In this document: positions 53,216 through 63,504 of the stretch, in pieces
How the letters are laid out: every line of letters begins with the position of its first letter
How positions within the stretch are numbered: the first letter of the stretch is position 1
Origin: Euphorbia lathyris
Lineage: Eukaryota; Streptophyta; Magnoliopsida; Malpighiales; Euphorbiaceae
Assembly: GCF_963576675.1 (NCBI RefSeq)
Contig: NC_088919.1
Location: 61,462,578-61,526,577 of the forward strand
Length of the DNA stretch: 64,000 nt
Direction of reading: 5' to 3'
Notes under the pieces: generated by a model
What the model was told of the DNA's origin: nothing
The model's input: only the letters and a program-made list of their open reading frames with translations
The model's database searches: none
Position numbers and translations under genes: made by a program

Positions 53216-56200
53216 TGTCACACCCGACCCTAAATGACCTCAATCGGCATCGGGCGTGAAATAAAAAAATCATAATCAATACTTAGGAGTCTCCAATTTA
53301 TCTCAATATCATAATATCATATTATATTATAATTGAAATACCCAAGTTCTAACCATAATTCTAACAGCAACTTCCAAACCTCGCCTAAACGGTCGGTAAC
53401 CTTCTCTATATCCTGTACTTTCTCACCTAAAAACATTAAAACATTTAAAAACATGAGACAAAAATCTCAGTAAGAAACTATCAGCTTTAAAAACCAACTT
53501 TACTTACCATAGCTACATATATACATTTATAAAGGGATTTAATCAAAACCTTATAAAATATACACGAAACTTAAGTTCATATAACGTTATATATATAATG
53601 CATCTTATCAAAACGAATCAAAACAAATAAACGTTTCATCAAACCAATTCATAATCAAATGAATGTTTTATCAAACCAACTCGTATTCAATCAAACGTAA
53701 AACCTTATATCAAAATCAATCATAACCGAAAACATAATCCAAATGAACTTAAAACATTGTATGCATCCTCGAGTTTCTCCCCTTAAGTATCAATCCATAA
53801 CCACATATATAGTCGAGACGTCTCTTAACATTGCCTATCCCATATGGTCTTACCCAACACTTCTTTGCCATACCCAATAGGTCTTCAAACTGTGTACACA
53901 GGCCATGTCCCTCACTGAACATGGTCTTTAAATATAAAACCACCGATCCGGATAACTCTCGATGGATATAAAATCATAAAATCATAACATACCAAATTTC
54001 CTTTCACAATCAAATTCCAAATTATTTCATAACCATAAATCATTTGGCTTCAATTAGCCCTTTTGCATCAGAAAAAGTATATTTCGACTTCAATCCAAAA
54101 TAATAACAACAATAACCGCAATAGATTTCTCAATCCAAAAACAATTCGTAAGAAATCATCAAATTCATTTTGTTCAATATAGATATATATTGAAACCAAA
54201 AACATATATGTATATATGTAAATCAACCAAATTAAGCCTTAAATCAACATAATCAAGTAAAATCTGAAATTCAAATAGAAGCATAGTCAATAGCTTCATT
54301 TGAACCATAGTTTCACAATAAAAAGCAAAATCGTGAAAAACCCCAATTTTATAAAATTCCTGCAGAACCTTCAAATATCAATTTCTGAAACTTCTTTGCT
54401 TATATATATATATCTATATACATAAACCTCAAAATATAGTTGATAAGACGTTTCCCTCCAAATACTGTCAAAACTCAAAAACTCTTCGGCTAGGACTTAG
54501 ATCTATGCATAAGGATGCTATGGTTCCAATTTCGAGTGATTCGGACGGTCGAATCTCCGTAAATCAAAGAAACGGTGGAGAAACGGTTCAGGAATGATAA
54601 AAAAATGAAGAGGCGGAGAAGAAATTACTATCAAGGTATAAACACTACAAGAAAAAATGCTATCACCGACGGAAAATTCCGTCGGTGATAACCAAAAATG
54701 TGTCGGTGATCATCACCACCGACGGAAGATCGATGAAATCCGATGTGTCGATGGAATGCATAATTAAGATTCTAACCACCATTACAATGTTCTAACTTCT
54801 AAACGTCAATTTCAAGCAAAATCACTATCCCTCACATAATTAAACTATTTAAATTATTATGAAAATACAAACTAAATTCGGAAGGTAATAAGTAAGTTTC
54901 TGCAACGCCACAATCTAAAGCAGCTGAGAAACAGGATTAAACTACACAACAAGAAGGCTTTTGTTTAACACCAAGATTCAGACATTAATCTACAAGAATG
55001 ACCAGCTTCTGTTTGTACATGACTACATGTAAGTGTATATAAAGTAAAGAAGAAATATGCCAACAACTTGCTTATGATGCTAACAAAAAGACATTTTATA
55101 CTGTCAGAGTATTTATAAGAAACAACAAATAGAACAGACATAATAGACATGATTACTTTTCCAATATAAGTCCAGACCATGGTCTCAATGGCCTTCCATT
55201 ATACTCTCCGGCTGTCCCTTAAGGAGAAAAAAGCATTCCAATCAAGACTGGAATATAAAATAAAACGCAACTGCAAGTTAAATTCAAAATGAAAAATAAA
55301 ACATACCAACAACAACTTTTGTCAAACCAGCAAATCGACCAAGGTCAAGTTGACAACTTTGAAATGAATCAGAGCAAGAAAAAAAACAGTAATGCTTAAA
55401 ATAAAGAATATCATGGTAATTAATAGAGGTTCATTCCCCAACATGGCATTAATAGAATAAAAGAAAAAAATTATAATAGTTACAATAATTATGCACCATT
55501 AGGTGAGTAGATGTTGGGATGAATAGGAACCCGAGAAATCTGTTTACTTTTCCCTGTGATTCTATCTGTTTCATCTTGAATTTCCTTCACTAGAAAGAGA
55601 TTATTATAAGGGATAAGGTACCAAAATATATCTATAGTTTTTGGGTAAGTATAAATTTAGGTTCCACATATAAAATAGCACCAATATAGGCTTAATGTTT
55701 AAAAGAGGTATCAATTTAGGCCTCCGAGAATAGATTGGACACATGTACAATTGATAGAATTTAATGGAGTAATACTAATGACATGTCTCGTTCCAGAAGG
55801 TATAACCACACAGTTACAAAAAAAAATGTGTAAAAAATATAACTCACAAATTACAAAATCATAGAGATTAATATCAATTATAACTAGAGCAAAAGAAGAA
55901 AATGACTTCATATAGCAGTAACTAATAGTACTCAAAAGCTACTAAATAAACCCTGCAAAAATAAACAAAGCAGAAGTAAAGTGACTGATTTTAGGAAGAT
56001 AATCCAATCAACTAAAAGAGAAGTGCAGGACACACACAAACTTACCATTTTTACCATGAATAATCGTAAGTTAAAATCAAACCTCAAATGATCAACATAA
56101 TCAAGCACATTCAACTGAGCAACACATCTACAATGGCAGTGAATCAACAAATCTCCATCTGGACCCAACCCAACATGAAACCACAATCCACCAACTAAGC

Positions 56201-57190
56201 AGTGAATCAACAAATAATGCACTTCTTCAGGATACTGTAAAGCAGGTCTGACTCAAGAACCAGAACACAATTGAGAAAGAGCAAGCATGAAATAAACAGA
56301 GCATAATAAACCCAAATAAATACGCACCTAAACCCAGAAATACCCACCAATACGCACCTAAATCCAGAAATACCCAGCAATACCTCCGCCTTCAAATGTT
56401 TGAGATCTGAACAGAAAAAAAAGAGGGTTAGAGGAGGTAAATGGAAATGATGAACAAAGATCTGAATACGAACCCATAATCCAAACAATCAAAATCTAAA
56501 ACGAATTAAATCATAAATTGAGATCCCTAACTAAGATGAACCAACATAGCATAAGAAAAAACAAACTTAGGCGACTTCTTGACCTCAACACGGCATGTGA
56601 GGAATTAGCAGTCATAGCTTCAGAGGATTGAAGCTCGAGCTTGCTTACCAGAAGATTGAAGCGTCAGGGAGTACATATTCAGCGAATTGAAGCACCGAAA
56701 TTTGTCGAGATAAGAAGGAGAATGAGAGGCTGGTTCCAAAAGTTTTCAATCGATGGTGAGAAAGCAATTAGGGCAAGAGGAGGCAGGAACTATTGGACTG
56801 GATCTTTATATATTATTTAATTCTTTTTTATTTATTTTTATTGAAAAATTGATGATAAGTGAACATTAATTAATAATATTTTTACTTTTATTTCTAATTT
56901 CATATTCACCTACACAAATTTGTCGGTCCATGCACAATTCTTGTCGGTGACATCTCCTACAATTTTTATCACCGACAATATATGCCGGTGATAGGAGCCA
57001 TAAAAATCTCTCCATTATTTACCGATAAATTATAATATTGTGTAGGGATATTTGTTGGTGGTAACCGAGACAATATTTTTGTCGGTATTGCGTCGGTAAC
57101 TCCGAGGGATAATTTTCCGTTGGTGAGATCCGTCGGTGATCGGGTATTTTCTTGTAGTGAAATTTTAGAAATTTAGACACGGACGTGACA
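53216..57190. mobile_element. Solo LTR, interrupted by a CACTA element
   Basis: It starts TGTCACACCCGACC and ends GGACGTGACA, TG...CA ends with a short inverted repeat, and is flanked by the perfect 5-mer CTCTT (53211-53215, 57191-57195). Removing the CACTA element and one AAA leaves about 1,455 bp with no coding region, so it is best explained as a solo LTR (probably gypsy). The non-coding parts are 53216-54642 and 57160-57190. Confidence 0.75.
54643..57159. mobile_element. Non-autonomous CACTA (En/Spm) element
   Basis: Ends CACTACAAGAAAAAATGC and, in reverse complement, CACTACAAGAAAATACCC, with 3-bp duplication AAA on both sides (54640-54642, 57160-57162). Subterminal repeats ACCGACGG/CCGTCGGTGAT occur many times within about 100 bp of the left end and 250 bp of the right end, the expected transposase-binding regions. 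The 2,517-bp interior shows no TNPD/TNPA-like coding. A 30-bp tandem pair (ATACGCACCTAAA.CCAGAAA) lies at 56320-56382. The segment 55610-55740 resembles the repeat at 63840-63940. Confidence 0.92.
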
Positions 57191-57235
57191 CTCTTTATAA
57201 ATTGCACTTGCAAATGACAATTTTCCAATATGAGA

Positions 57236-57646
57236 TCCTTTATACTATTTATATTCTTTTTTCGATCTTAGCAAGAGTGGAAAAAGTTTATCTTGTCCAT
57301 AGATCTATAGATCTGCGTGGATGCACGAACAGAAAGGACTCCGATCCGAACTTCTGGAAGAGCCTAAAGGATGGAGTATGGATTACAACGGTTTTTCAAC
57401 GGGTTTTGACTTACGAGAAGGATATGACTTCTATGTTTGTTGTATTTGTATTGTTTTCTGGTTTTTAGTGCTCTTTATAGTCTTTTATTGCTCTTTGTAG
57501 TCTATGTATTGCTCTTTGTAGTCTTTTCTTCCCTTTATGGGTCTTTGCCTATATGGGATGGAGGTTTTATTCCTCTTTCTTTCATGATGTATTTATATTA
57601 TTAAGTTAATGAAATGATATGTGGTATTTTATCAAAAAAAAAAAAA
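57236..57646 (+). mobile_element. Retrocopied 3' end with poly(A) tail
   Basis: A segment ending ATTAAGTTAATGAAATGATA and then 14 A residues (57633-57646) behaves as a LINE or processed-transcript 3' end. One frame to 57468 (WITTVFQRVLTYEKDMTSMF) is open but unrecognised. Downstream, GCTCTTTGTAGTCT-like units repeat three times at 57470-57522. No target duplication was found. Confidence 0.45.
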
Positions 57647-57875
57647 AGTCTTTTGTCTCGATGAAAATTCATATTATTGAACCTAGTCCAACAACTATTA
57701 AACCAAAGTGTTATGTATATAGAGTTCGATTAAAACATCATAAAGCCCTTTTACAAGGCTTTTTCTTTTCCAAATTAATTGACGTGGTTATACAAAGCTA
57801 AGAATGTATTTAATAATTTTATTTTTTTCTATTTAATATTCTATACAATAAAATTAAAAGCAATTATCGTATCTT
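57647..57875. other. No gene seen
   Basis: A+T-rich spacer. Its last 17 bases (57876-57892) are the 5' copy of the target duplication of the next LINE. Confidence 0.5.
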
Positions 57876-57998
57876 AAGAATTATTTAATAAAATACAAAT
57901 GAAATACTGATCTAATAGTCCTCACGCCTAGGTTGAGGGAGTAGCCATCTTTCTCCTCTGTGAGATCGCTTCGTAAACCCTAACTTTCATCAGCCGCC

Positions 57999-59150
57999 AT
58001 GGAAGACGGGTTCGCCCAACTCTCTTTGAGCCTTGTCGAAGACGAAGGGTTGCCACTGGGTGATGATGTTGCAAGTGGGGATGAAGGGTTCAATGATTTG
58101 TGTCTGATAGGTCGTTTCCTCACGGACCGACAGATTAAATTCCCGATCATGAAACACAGGTTAGCCGGACTGTGGAGGCCTGGGAAGACTGTGACGATTA
58201 GAGAGGTTGGAGAAGGAAGATTCCTCTTTCAGTTTTACCACATGCTGGATCTTCGAAGGGTTATTGATAGAGGCCCATGGACGTTTGACGGGCACATACT
58301 ACTTGTCCACCATTTAAGTCAGGGGGATGTTGCACTTAATGTTCCTTCGCATGATCTATCAATTTGGGTCCAGGTGCACGATGTACCACTCGGGTATATG
58401 ACTGAGAAAGTTGGCAGGTTGTTAGGTGCTTTCCTCGGGAACCTCATAGAATACGACGCAAAAAACAATGATGGTGGTTGGAAGAGTTTTATGCGGCTGC
58501 GTGTCCTCCTCGATGTCCGACATCCTCTGAAAAGGTGGAAACGTATTGTGTTGGCAAACGGTACATCATCAGTCCTACAGTTCAAATACGAGATCCCCTT
58601 TGCAAGTTCTCTTTGCTATGCATGTGGCATACTGGGTCACAATGACACCATGTGCCCGAAGCGATTTGCCAACCCAGACGGGGAGATCACCTTAGAATGG
58701 GGCAAGTGGATTCGTGCTGCTGACAGACACCAGGACGCGCTAGGAGGTGAGAAATGGTTGAGAGAAGATCAGGGAGGTAGCAGTGAAACCAGGGGTCAGC
58801 GGGATACGGCTAAGGCAATGGAAACTGATACCACGCCCAAGACTGGGCCTGCTGCGACGACACCTGCGGGTAGGGTAACTGCTACAATGTGCGTGGAAAA
58901 AAACAAAGCTATCATGAAATCGGTCCGAACCAGTCAGACGATGGAAAATAATGAGAACTTTTGCAATGAAGAAGACACCATTGCTCTGCTTGAGGAAAGA
59001 AAGAGAAGGAGGGTGGCAGTGACTGAAGGTGGAGGGGTCAAGGAGGGACTGTCAGAGAAGGTGAGTGGGAACAGTGAAAAGCCAGCTGGGGCTCAACTTA
59101 GCATCTTTGAATCGGTCGGGTCCTTTGAGGAGCCCCACCGGGAGCTATGA
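57999..59150 (+). CDS. LINE ORF1: DUF4283 and CCHC zinc-knuckle protein
   Basis: 383 open codons. Residues about 30-190 form a DUF4283-type domain (LCLIGRFLTDRQIKFPIMKH, GLWRPGKTVTIREVG, GPWTFDGHILLVHHL), followed by a zinc knuckle CYACGILGHNDTMC (206-219, C-X2-C-X4-H-X4-C). A charged, low-complexity tail follows. In plant LINEs this protein binds the element RNA in the RNP. The start ATG has a GCCATGG context. Its TGA overlaps the ORF2 ATG in an ATGA. Confidence 0.93.
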   Translation: MEDGFAQLSLSLVEDEGLPLGDDVASGDEGFNDLCLIGRFLTDRQIKFPIMKHRLAGLWRPGKTVTIREVGEGRFLFQFYHMLDLRRVIDRGPWTFDGHILLVHHLSQGDVALNVPSHDLSIWVQVHDVPLGYMTEKVGRLLGAFLGNLIEYDAKNNDGGWKSFMRLRVLLDVRHPLKRWKRIVLANGTSSVLQFKYEIPFASSLCYACGILGHNDTMCPKRFANPDGEITLEWGKWIRAADRHQDALGGEKWLREDQGGSSETRGQRDTAKAMETDTTPKTGPAATTPAGRVTATMCVEKNKAIMKSVRTSQTMENNENFCNEEDTIALLEERKRRRVAVTEGGGVKEGLSEKVSGNSEKPAGAQLSIFESVGSFEEPHREL

Positions 59151-60832
59151 TAGGTGTTTCGTGGAACTGTCGGGGCCTTGGCAACCCCCGAGCAGTACGT
59201 GCACTGAAGGATTTGGTGCGTGCTAGGAAACCCAGTTTTTTATTTTTGATGGAGACTTTAGTTAATCAGAATAAGATTGAAAATTTGAGATGTACTCTTG
59301 GCTTTAATTCTTGCTTTAATGTTGAGCGTGAAGGTCGTGGTGGTGGACTTGCTTTACTTTGGATGAATAAAGTTGATATTTCTGTTTTGTCGTACTCGCT
59401 TTCTTATATTGATTTTTCTATTTGTGATGATATGGGGCTGTTATGGCGTTGTACTGGTTTTTACGGTCAACCGGACCGCTCAAATAGACAGTTGGCTTGG
59501 AATCTTTTGAGGGATCTCAGAGGGAGGTCACAATTACCTTGGTGTGTTTTTGGGGATTACAACGACCTCCTACTTGTGTCTGACAAGCGGGGCGGGGCGC
59601 CTCACCCGGAATGGCTTTTTAGAGGGTTCAGAAATGTTGTTAATGACTGTGGCTTATTTGATATACCGTTAACAGCGCATGAGTTCACGTGGGAGAGGGG
59701 TCGAGGAACGGACAGTTTTGTGCAAGAGCGGCTTGATAGAGCCTTGGTGGATGCAGATTGGCTGAATTTGTTCCCTAACGCTCGTCTTCAATGCCTAATA
59801 ACGACTTGCTCTGATCATTATCCACTAGAGCTTCGTACCGTCTCACTGTTTGAACCTCGCCGAATCTCACGATTCCGTTTCGAGAATTACTGGTTAGAAG
59901 AATCTGATTTCCGTGATCTTGTGGCTGCAGATTGGGGCAGTCATGCTAGCCAACACCTGTGCGAAAGACTTACAACCTGCTCACGGACCATGGAGGGTTG
60001 GGGCTCGGACTTTCGTCGTCGGTTTCGTAATAGAATACATGAGTCCAAAACGGGTTTGGATTCTCTGCTGTCAGTGGATGATCCTGCAAGGGCTGATCAG
60101 ATTCGGAATGGTAAAATTGAACTGGATGGACTGCTACGGCATGAGGAAACATATTGGCAACAATGTGCGAAGGTGGCTTGGCTGCGCCACGGGGATCGGA
60201 ACAGTAAGCTCTTTCACAAGATGGCTTCTGCACGGCGGTCGGTGAATCAGATACAGAAATTAGAAAAGGACAATGGGGACTGGGCTGAATCACATAACGA
60301 TATGAAGCAGGTAGTGGGGGGCTATTTCTCTAAGATTTTTGCGGATGGTGAGGGTACTAATACAGTAAACGTTGACTTTATACAACCTTGTATCACTACA
60401 GACATAAATATGGCGCTCATCGCACCCTTTGACGAGAAAGAGTTTCGCATTGCAGTCTTCGCCATGCACCCGGATAAGGCTCCCGGCCCTGACGGGTTAA
60501 ACACGGCCTTTTATCAACGCTTCTGGCACAATATCGGACCTGACGTTGTCGCAGGCTGCACTCAATGGCTTGGTACGGGCTCTTTTCCTCCGTATCTCTT
60601 TGATACACTTGTCACTCTAATCCCAAAAGTTACTGCTCCTACTCATATGAGGGACCTCCGCCCTATATCCTTATGCAATGTTATCTATAAGATACTTGCA
60701 AAGGTCCTAGCTAACCGTTTAAAGAAAGTTTTACCGGAAGTCATATCAGGTGAGCAGTCAGCTTTTGTCCCAGGGTACTCTATAACGGATAATGTCATTG
60801 TAGCTTTTGAACTAATTCATGTTGGGGTTTAG
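59147..60832 (+). pseudogene. LINE ORF2, N-terminal part: APE endonuclease and start of RT
   Basis: 561 open codons ending at a stop created by the LTR insertion. The endonuclease is complete: SWNCRGLGN (N7), LMETLV (E36), CTGFYGQP (103-107), FGDYND (136-140) and SDHYPLEL (222-224), so its key residues are present. The RT begins with AMHPDKAPGPDGLN (440-452), LIPKV and LRPISLCNVIYKILAKVLAN, and stops in FELIH just before the finger/palm motifs. The last four residues come from the inserted LTR. Translation probably starts by reinitiation from the ATGA overlap. Confidence 0.92.
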
Positions 60833-61727
60833 TGTCCTATAAACAATTGTTCTAGGATACAAACTTAATGTAAATGAAGTGTTCTTTATATCATTTGTTT
60901 TAATGAGATATGGTTTCATAACTATATAAAGGCAATCCCTTTTAAGAACTAAATAAAGTCTGATAAAAGGAAATCCATAAGTTTGTTTAAAGTAATAAAC
61001 TAATAAACTTTATTACTTAAAACCATAAGTTTGTTTGAAGTGAGACGAAACTTTATAATAAACTAATAAACTTAAAACCACCCCAGGTCAAGTAATATGT
61101 TTAGGATTGACATATCACTGCTGAGACTTGCATGTAACAATGTCTTCTGTCGAGACAGAAAGCTGATCTCACAAGCTTCATATATACAAATATCTGGACA
61201 GTTACGTGGATCCAATGAAAAGGAGTTCATTAGGATTGGGGACCCGACTTGAGATAACAGGATGGGTAGATTCATCCTTGTCACCTGTTCATCTCATTGG
61301 TATTAATAGGTATAAGTAATCCTCGGACTCAAAGGAATGTTAATTAGTAATTCTGGATTACGGAATGTGACGCTTTGATCCTGTTGTAACACGATCCATA
61401 ACAGAGATGACTCTGGGGTGTGAACGGCAGATGTTGGGTATCACAGGAAGTAATTGCGGGATAGTTATACATTGGATTGAGCATTTATCACTCCCGATAA
61501 ATGGGAGATACGTCCATGGATCGCTTATGGAAGACTTGACTCTAAATCCTTGCAAGGTGATAACTTAAGACTTGAAATACAGATTTCACTTAACCTATCT
61601 AATTGGAGTTGACTCGGCCTGTACAAGTAAAACGAACGTCTCGCTATATATGAAAGACATTATCCATAGTCATAAGATTCAGTTCAAGGATGTAGTTGAT
61701 AAAGGATCGAATTATACTGTAACTAAT
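60820..61727 (+). mobile_element. Copia-type LTR segment replacing the LINE RT core
   Basis: It starts TGTTGGGGTTTAGTGTCCTA, the start of a known type of plant copia LTR, directly after LINE codons for FELIH. It contains LTR-like phrases such as CAGTTCAAGGATGTAGTTGA near its end. LINE coding resumes near 61728. The 5-mer before it (ATTCA) is not found right after it, so this is not a clean insertion; several hundred codons of RT are missing as well. Confidence 0.65.
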
Positions 61728-62976
61728 ACGGACAAACCGTGAAGGGTTCAAACCTGAATCTGCAGTTGTAAGGGGCTCTGAGGCCTGGCGGGTGTGTGAC
61801 TTACAGATTGAGATGGGTGGAGGCTGGAATGTACCGCTCCTCGAAGAGACCTTTAACCAGCATGATGTTAACGACATTCTGACACTACCACTTGGGGAGA
61901 GGAACGAACCGGATCAGATCATGTGGCACTATGATAAGCGAGGAAATTATACGGTACGCTCAGGGTATCGTATTGCTTTTGACGATATGTTCGGCAGGCA
62001 CTCAAGAGAGGAGGTGGAGAAGTGGACTGATATATGGAATATCGATATCCCTCCAAAGGTGAAGATTTTCTTGTGGAAGGCGTGTAACGAGTTCCTGCCT
62101 AATAAGGAGCGACTATTCCTTAAGGGGGTGGATGTGGATAATAGTTGTGTTTTATGTGGAAATACGGGTAAACATAATACCCACTTATTTCTGGATTGTG
62201 AGTTTGGTAATGATTGCAGATTAGCAGTTGGTGTTGAACTGGACTCAACACATATGGATACGTTCAGTGAGTGGTTTGATCACTTTCTACAAAATGAGAA
62301 CTCAAGAGTTGTAAGAGAGAAAGTGTGCATGGTGTTGTGGTCCATCTGGTGCCAGCGAAATAATAAGTTGTGGGATCGCCAGCCGCTTCCCGCGCGATTA
62401 GCAGCTGAATAGGGACTGCTGTTCCTCCGGGATTACCACAGCAGCAGAGTCGAGCGAGGGGACAGTGCCATGGTTTCCCAGCAGCGTGCGAGATGGCGGT
62501 TTCCGCCAGTAGGCAGCATAAAAATAAATACTGATGCGGCTGTGGACGTCACTAATAGGCGGGTTGGGCTCGGAATGGTCTGCCGTGACTCGCTTGGGAG
62601 GGTAACAGCTTACAGAACGGCATATTACAGCGGAACATGGACATCCATTTTGGCCGAAGCTATGGGGTTACGAGAAGTACTGGCTTGGGTTAAACAACAA
62701 GGTATGATGTCGGTGATTATCAAAATGGACGCAAAGGGCGTGGTGGATGTTTTTTTCTCATTACAACACAGATCGGAACTTGGCCTCATTCTCACGCACT
62801 GTCGCAGCCTGGCGGAAGCCTGCCCCAACCTTAGACTTGTCTCTATTCCACGATCTGCAAATAGGGTGGCGGACACGTTAGCAAAGAACGCTTTTAATTT
62901 TGCTTCACCCTCCTTTTGGGATCATTCCCCACCATGTATCAGAGCATCGTCTCTTTCTGATGTAAGCTTAGCTTAA
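61728..62976 (+). pseudogene. LINE ORF2, C-terminal part: zf-RVT and RNase H-like domain
   Basis: From about 61728 one frame encodes SEAWRVCDLQIEMGGGWN and WHYDKRGNYTVRSGYRIA, the zf-RVT domain KVKIFLWKACNEFLPNKERL with C-X2-C and the HLFLDC end, then a single in-frame TAG at 62410-62412. The same frame continues to the RNase H-like domain: INTDAAVD (first Asp), LAEAMGLREV (Glu), IIKMDAKGVV (second Asp), RSANRVADTLAKN (last Asp), stopping at 62976. Apart from that stop there is no frameshift. Confidence 0.88.
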
Positions 62977-63066
62977 TTATCAATACAAGTTTTCTCTCTT
63001 TCAAAAAAAAAAAAAAGAATTATTTAATAAATATATAAATCATCATAAAAAATTTAATAATGCAAA

Positions 63067-63496
63067 GGCTTAATAGGCATCCAACCCCTTAAACTTGTAA
63101 CTTTTTTTCACCTGGCCCCCTCAACTTAGGAGACAACCTCTCAACCCTCTCAACTCTCCAAAAACATCACATACAGCCCCTTACATCCCTATGTTCGGTT
63201 AAAATATTGACCCGTGTAGAAAACGCGCTTGACTGTTGACCACACCAATGCCACGTGTCATTTTTTTATTAAATAGTCAAGTGTGTTTTCTACACGGGTC
63301 ATTTGAATACATATTGGTGTGGTCAATAGTCAAGTGCGTTTTCTACACGGGTCAATATTTTGACCGAACATAGGGGTGTAAGGGGCTGTATGTGATGTTT
63401 TTGAAGAGTTGAGGGGGTTGAGAGGTTGTTCCCTAAATTGAGGGGGCCAGGTGAAAAAAAGTTATAAGTTTAGGGGCCTGGGTGTCTGTTAAGCCA
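63067..63496. mobile_element. Long-TIR MITE (Mutator/hAT-like)
   Basis: Inverted repeats of about 180-200 bp: the left arm (TTTTTTTCACCTGGCCCCCT, TATTGACCCGTGTAGAAAAC) matches the right arm in reverse complement nearly base for base. The 8-mer AATGCAAA flanks both sides (63059-63066, 63497-63504). The element is 430 bp and non-coding; a third GTTTTCTACACGGGTC unit lies in the loop. It lies about 50 bp after the LINE. Confidence 0.85.
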
Positions 63497-63504
63497 AATG
63501 CAAA

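Larger units (their letters stand above)
57893..63014 (+). mobile_element. Nearly full-length plant LINE, RT core replaced by an LTR
   Basis: A poly(A) tail (63003-63014) and the 17-mer AAGAATTATTTAATAAA, present at 57876-57892 and 63015-63031, define one complete insertion. Order: 5' UTR of about 106 bp, ORF1, ORF2 endonuclease and RT beginning, a foreign LTR segment (60820 to about 61727), ORF2 zf-RVT, and RNase H. The precise target duplication and open frames indicate a fairly young insertion, but it cannot be autonomous without the RT core. Confidence 0.92.

Noticed and set aside
58319..58585. 88-codon minus-strand frame inside LINE ORF1
   Set aside because: Antisense shadow of the DUF4283 coding region.
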